Shown here in pieces: positions 13,117-14,645 of a DNA stretch of 14,645 nt (position 1 is the first letter of the stretch; each line of letters starts with the position of its first letter). Position numbers and translations under genes: made by a program. Location: NCBI GenBank assembly GCA_020216655.1, contig JAIWNU010000141.1, positions 1-14,645 on the forward strand, in the 5' to 3' direction. The notes below the pieces were generated by a model, which was not told the origin of the DNA, searched no databases, and worked only from the letters and a program-made list of their open reading frames with translations. The DNA is from Treponema sp. Its GTDB lineage: Bacteria; Spirochaetota; Spirochaetia; Treponematales; Breznakiellaceae.

Positions 13117-14645
13117 TAGGGTTTCCGGGGCTCGCTTTACATCTACCCCTCGTTCGTCAATGTCTGTGTCAGATTCTATACATTCAGCGCTCGTAACCGT
13201 CTTGAACTGGGCTAAGGCATGTTCCAGCTCGGCCGCACCTTCACGGCTCTGCTGGCTGATTTCTTCCAGGTGTATGATACTTTCCAGAATTTCACGGGAG
13301 CCCTGATCTATTTCTGTAATACCCGAAAGTGTCTGGTCAGAAATTACCTTAATATTTTCCATGGCATCCAGTATAGCATGATGCTGCTGATACATTTTTT
13401 TGGTGCCTTCGTTATAACCCTTAATAGACTTTATCGAGGTTTGGATAGCCTGTCCTACCTGGAGACTTCTTCGGTTGGTTTCTTCAGAACTGGAAACGAG
13501 GGAATCAAGCTGTTTTACAAAATCGGTAGCATTGATGCTAATGCTTTCCAATGACTGGGCTGAATTGCTGCTCGCTTCCAGGGCCTGGTTTATTTTAATC
13601 ATAATTGATGAAAGGGCATCCTCTATCCGCTGTGCATTGTCCTGGGTTGACTCAGCCAGTTTTCTAATTTCATCGGCAACCACCGCAAAGCCTGCACCAG
13701 CAGCTCCCGCGTGAGCACTTTCGATGGCAGCATTCATGGAAAGAATATTGGTCTGTTCTGAAATCTGGTCTATGAGCTCGATAATTTCAGATATATTTTC
13801 CACGTCCCGGCTCACCGATTTAATAATATCGTTGGTGGATTGAACTTTTTCTGCGCCCTCTGTTACGAGCTGACGTAAATGTTCAGCCCCCTGGGACTGT
13901 GTGGAAAGCTCCTGGGTAACCCTGCTAACCTGGTTTATGGCAAGCTCCAATTCCTCTCCGGCATTTTCCATGGCATGGGTTTGGTTTTCTGTTTCATTTT
14001 TAAAGTTTTCTAGATATTTACCAATATCTTCCAAAGCCTCCGATGCCTGGTCTATGGCTGAATCTAAAACAACAAATTGGTTTTTAATACTTTCAATATT
14101 TTTGTTTATTTGGTTAATAGATGCGGCAGATTCCGCACTGCCTGCAGAGAGGGCTTCTTTAAGGTTTGTTACCTTTGCGGCTGCCACTTTTATAGCTCCA
14201 AACAACCCCCCAACTGATTCAATCACATCCTTGAGGTGGAGGGAAATCATGCCAATTTCATCTTTTCCGAGGTTCGGCGGTATGGAAGTGAAGTCCCGTT
14301 CGGCTAATTTTCTTAAAGCCCCTTCAATTGTTTGGGTCCTGCGGGCAATACGCCGGGCAAAAGAAATCGTAAAGACAAGAGAAGCTATAACCGAAAGGGT
14401 AAAAAGAATGAGGGTGAGCAGCAGGGTAAGTTGTATAGACTGGGAAACGCTTTTATTGACCGTACTGTCAAGTTTTTTCAGGATATTTTTAAAACCCTCG
14501 TTAGCCAAGGCAATGGTTCTTAATTTCCGTTTAAAATTATCATAATAGTAGCCTGCCTGGGAATCAAACTGATTGCTTTTAATAAGACGATCTACTTCTG
14601 CCTGGATGCCATCATTTCCGCTTCTTGCAATAATGGGATATTTTT
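13114..14645 (-). CDS. Methyl-accepting chemotaxis protein, 5' end outside window
   Basis: The frame stays open to the window edge, so the N-terminal sensor end is missing; about 510 residues are visible. A TTG at 14508 is an internal codon, because coding sequence of MCP ligand-domain character (with [11 protein letters not shown]) continues before it. A transmembrane helix is encoded at about 14436-14359. A HAMP-like basic and helical segment follows, and then a long helical signalling domain. The hairpin tip (about 13788-13642) reads [20 protein letters not shown], then [21 protein letters not shown], which binds CheA/CheW in this family. The C-terminus is acidic then basic ([12 protein letters not shown]) with no CheR-tethering NWETF-like end. 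It sends ligand signals to the flagellar motor through CheA. The stop codon lies in the ribosome site of the ACT gene. The ligand is unknown. Confidence 0.95.
   Translation of the reverse strand, partial: KYPIIARSGNDGIQAEVDRLIKSNQFDSQAGYYYDNFKRKLRTIALANEGFKNILKKLDSTVNKSVSQSIQLTLLLTLILFTLSVIASLVFTISFARRIARRTQTIEGALRKLAERDFTSIPPNLGKDEIGMISLHLKDVIESVGGLFGAIKVAAAKVTNLKEALSAGSAESAASINQINKNIESIKNQFVVLDSAIDQASEALEDIGKYLENFKNETENQTHAMENAGEELELAINQVSRVTQELSTQSQGAEHLRQLVTEGAEKVQSTNDIIKSVSRDVENISEIIELIDQISEQTNILSMNAAIESAHAGAAGAGFAVVADEIRKLAESTQDNAQRIEDALSSIMIKINQALEASSNSAQSLESISINATDFVKQLDSLVSSSEETNRRSLQVGQAIQTSIKSIKGYNEGTKKMYQQHHAILDAMENIKVISDQTLSGITEIDQGSREILESIIHLEEISQQSREGAAELEHALAQFKTVTSAECIESDTDIDERGVDVKRAPETL

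Noticed and set aside
14506..14508. TTG as the start codon of the MCP
   Set aside because: The frame remains open to the window edge, continues as protein-like sequence, and no ribosome site precedes the TTG.
13901..14545. A 214-codon open frame on + opposite the MCP
   Set aside because: Low-complexity hydrophobic antisense translation of MCP helical sequence.
1..14645. CRISPR array, insertion sequence, prophage, toxin-antitoxin or tRNA-borne integration site
   Set aside because: No regularly spaced repeats, transposase, integrase or flanking direct repeats are seen; the tmRNA 3' end is followed directly by an intact gene on its own strand.

Overview
The window looks like chromosomal DNA of a spirochaete, most likely Treponema or a close relative. 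The reasons are the coding style, a GH3 enzyme made as a lipoprotein, a methyl-accepting chemotaxis protein of spirochaete type, and a tmRNA whose tag ends in YALAA and whose CCA end is not encoded. The genus is inferred from these traits and was not tested by any search. Base composition looks intermediate and even, and I see no insertion sequence, phage gene, CRISPR array or integration boundary.

Layout. (1) 1-1128: a CE7 acetyl-xylan/cephalosporin-C esterase on +, convergent with a small HD-domain protein on - (1154-1657). (2) 1747-3938: a GH3 lipoprotein related to NagZ, overlapped by four bases with an RluA-type pseudouridine synthase. (3) about 3930-9829: a two-gene signalling operon. 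The first gene fuses CheB, CheR, a coiled coil and PAS domains. The second is a hybrid histidine kinase with PAS, HisKA, HATPase, receiver and Hpt domains. A hairpin over the last stop codon ends this unit. (4) 11493 down to 9842, on -: a strong promoter, then ssrA (tmRNA), then 17 nt later a U32/TrhP-like gene with no visible terminator between them. (5) 11561-12571: an unrecognised gene on +, fired divergently from ssrA. (6) 14645 down to 12577, on -: an MCP whose sensor end lies outside the window, followed by a GcvR-like double-ACT protein whose ribosome binding site contains the MCP stop codon.

How the parts may work together. Region 3 carries both receptor-modifying activities (methylation and demethylation) fused to PAS sensors, next to a complete His-Asp-His phosphorelay. 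No cheA, cheW, cheY or DNA-binding output is visible, so the output must lie elsewhere. The MCP in region 6 is a possible substrate but could equally belong to the main chemotaxis system. Region 4 joins ribosome rescue with a probable tRNA wobble-uridine modification enzyme. The remaining genes look like housekeeping or carbohydrate metabolism. No single new system stands out. The most interesting points are the split CheBR/hybrid-kinase pair with its shared PAS module, the ssrA-trhP-like transcript, the stop-in-SD coupling of MCP and ACT, and several genes with little or no leader.
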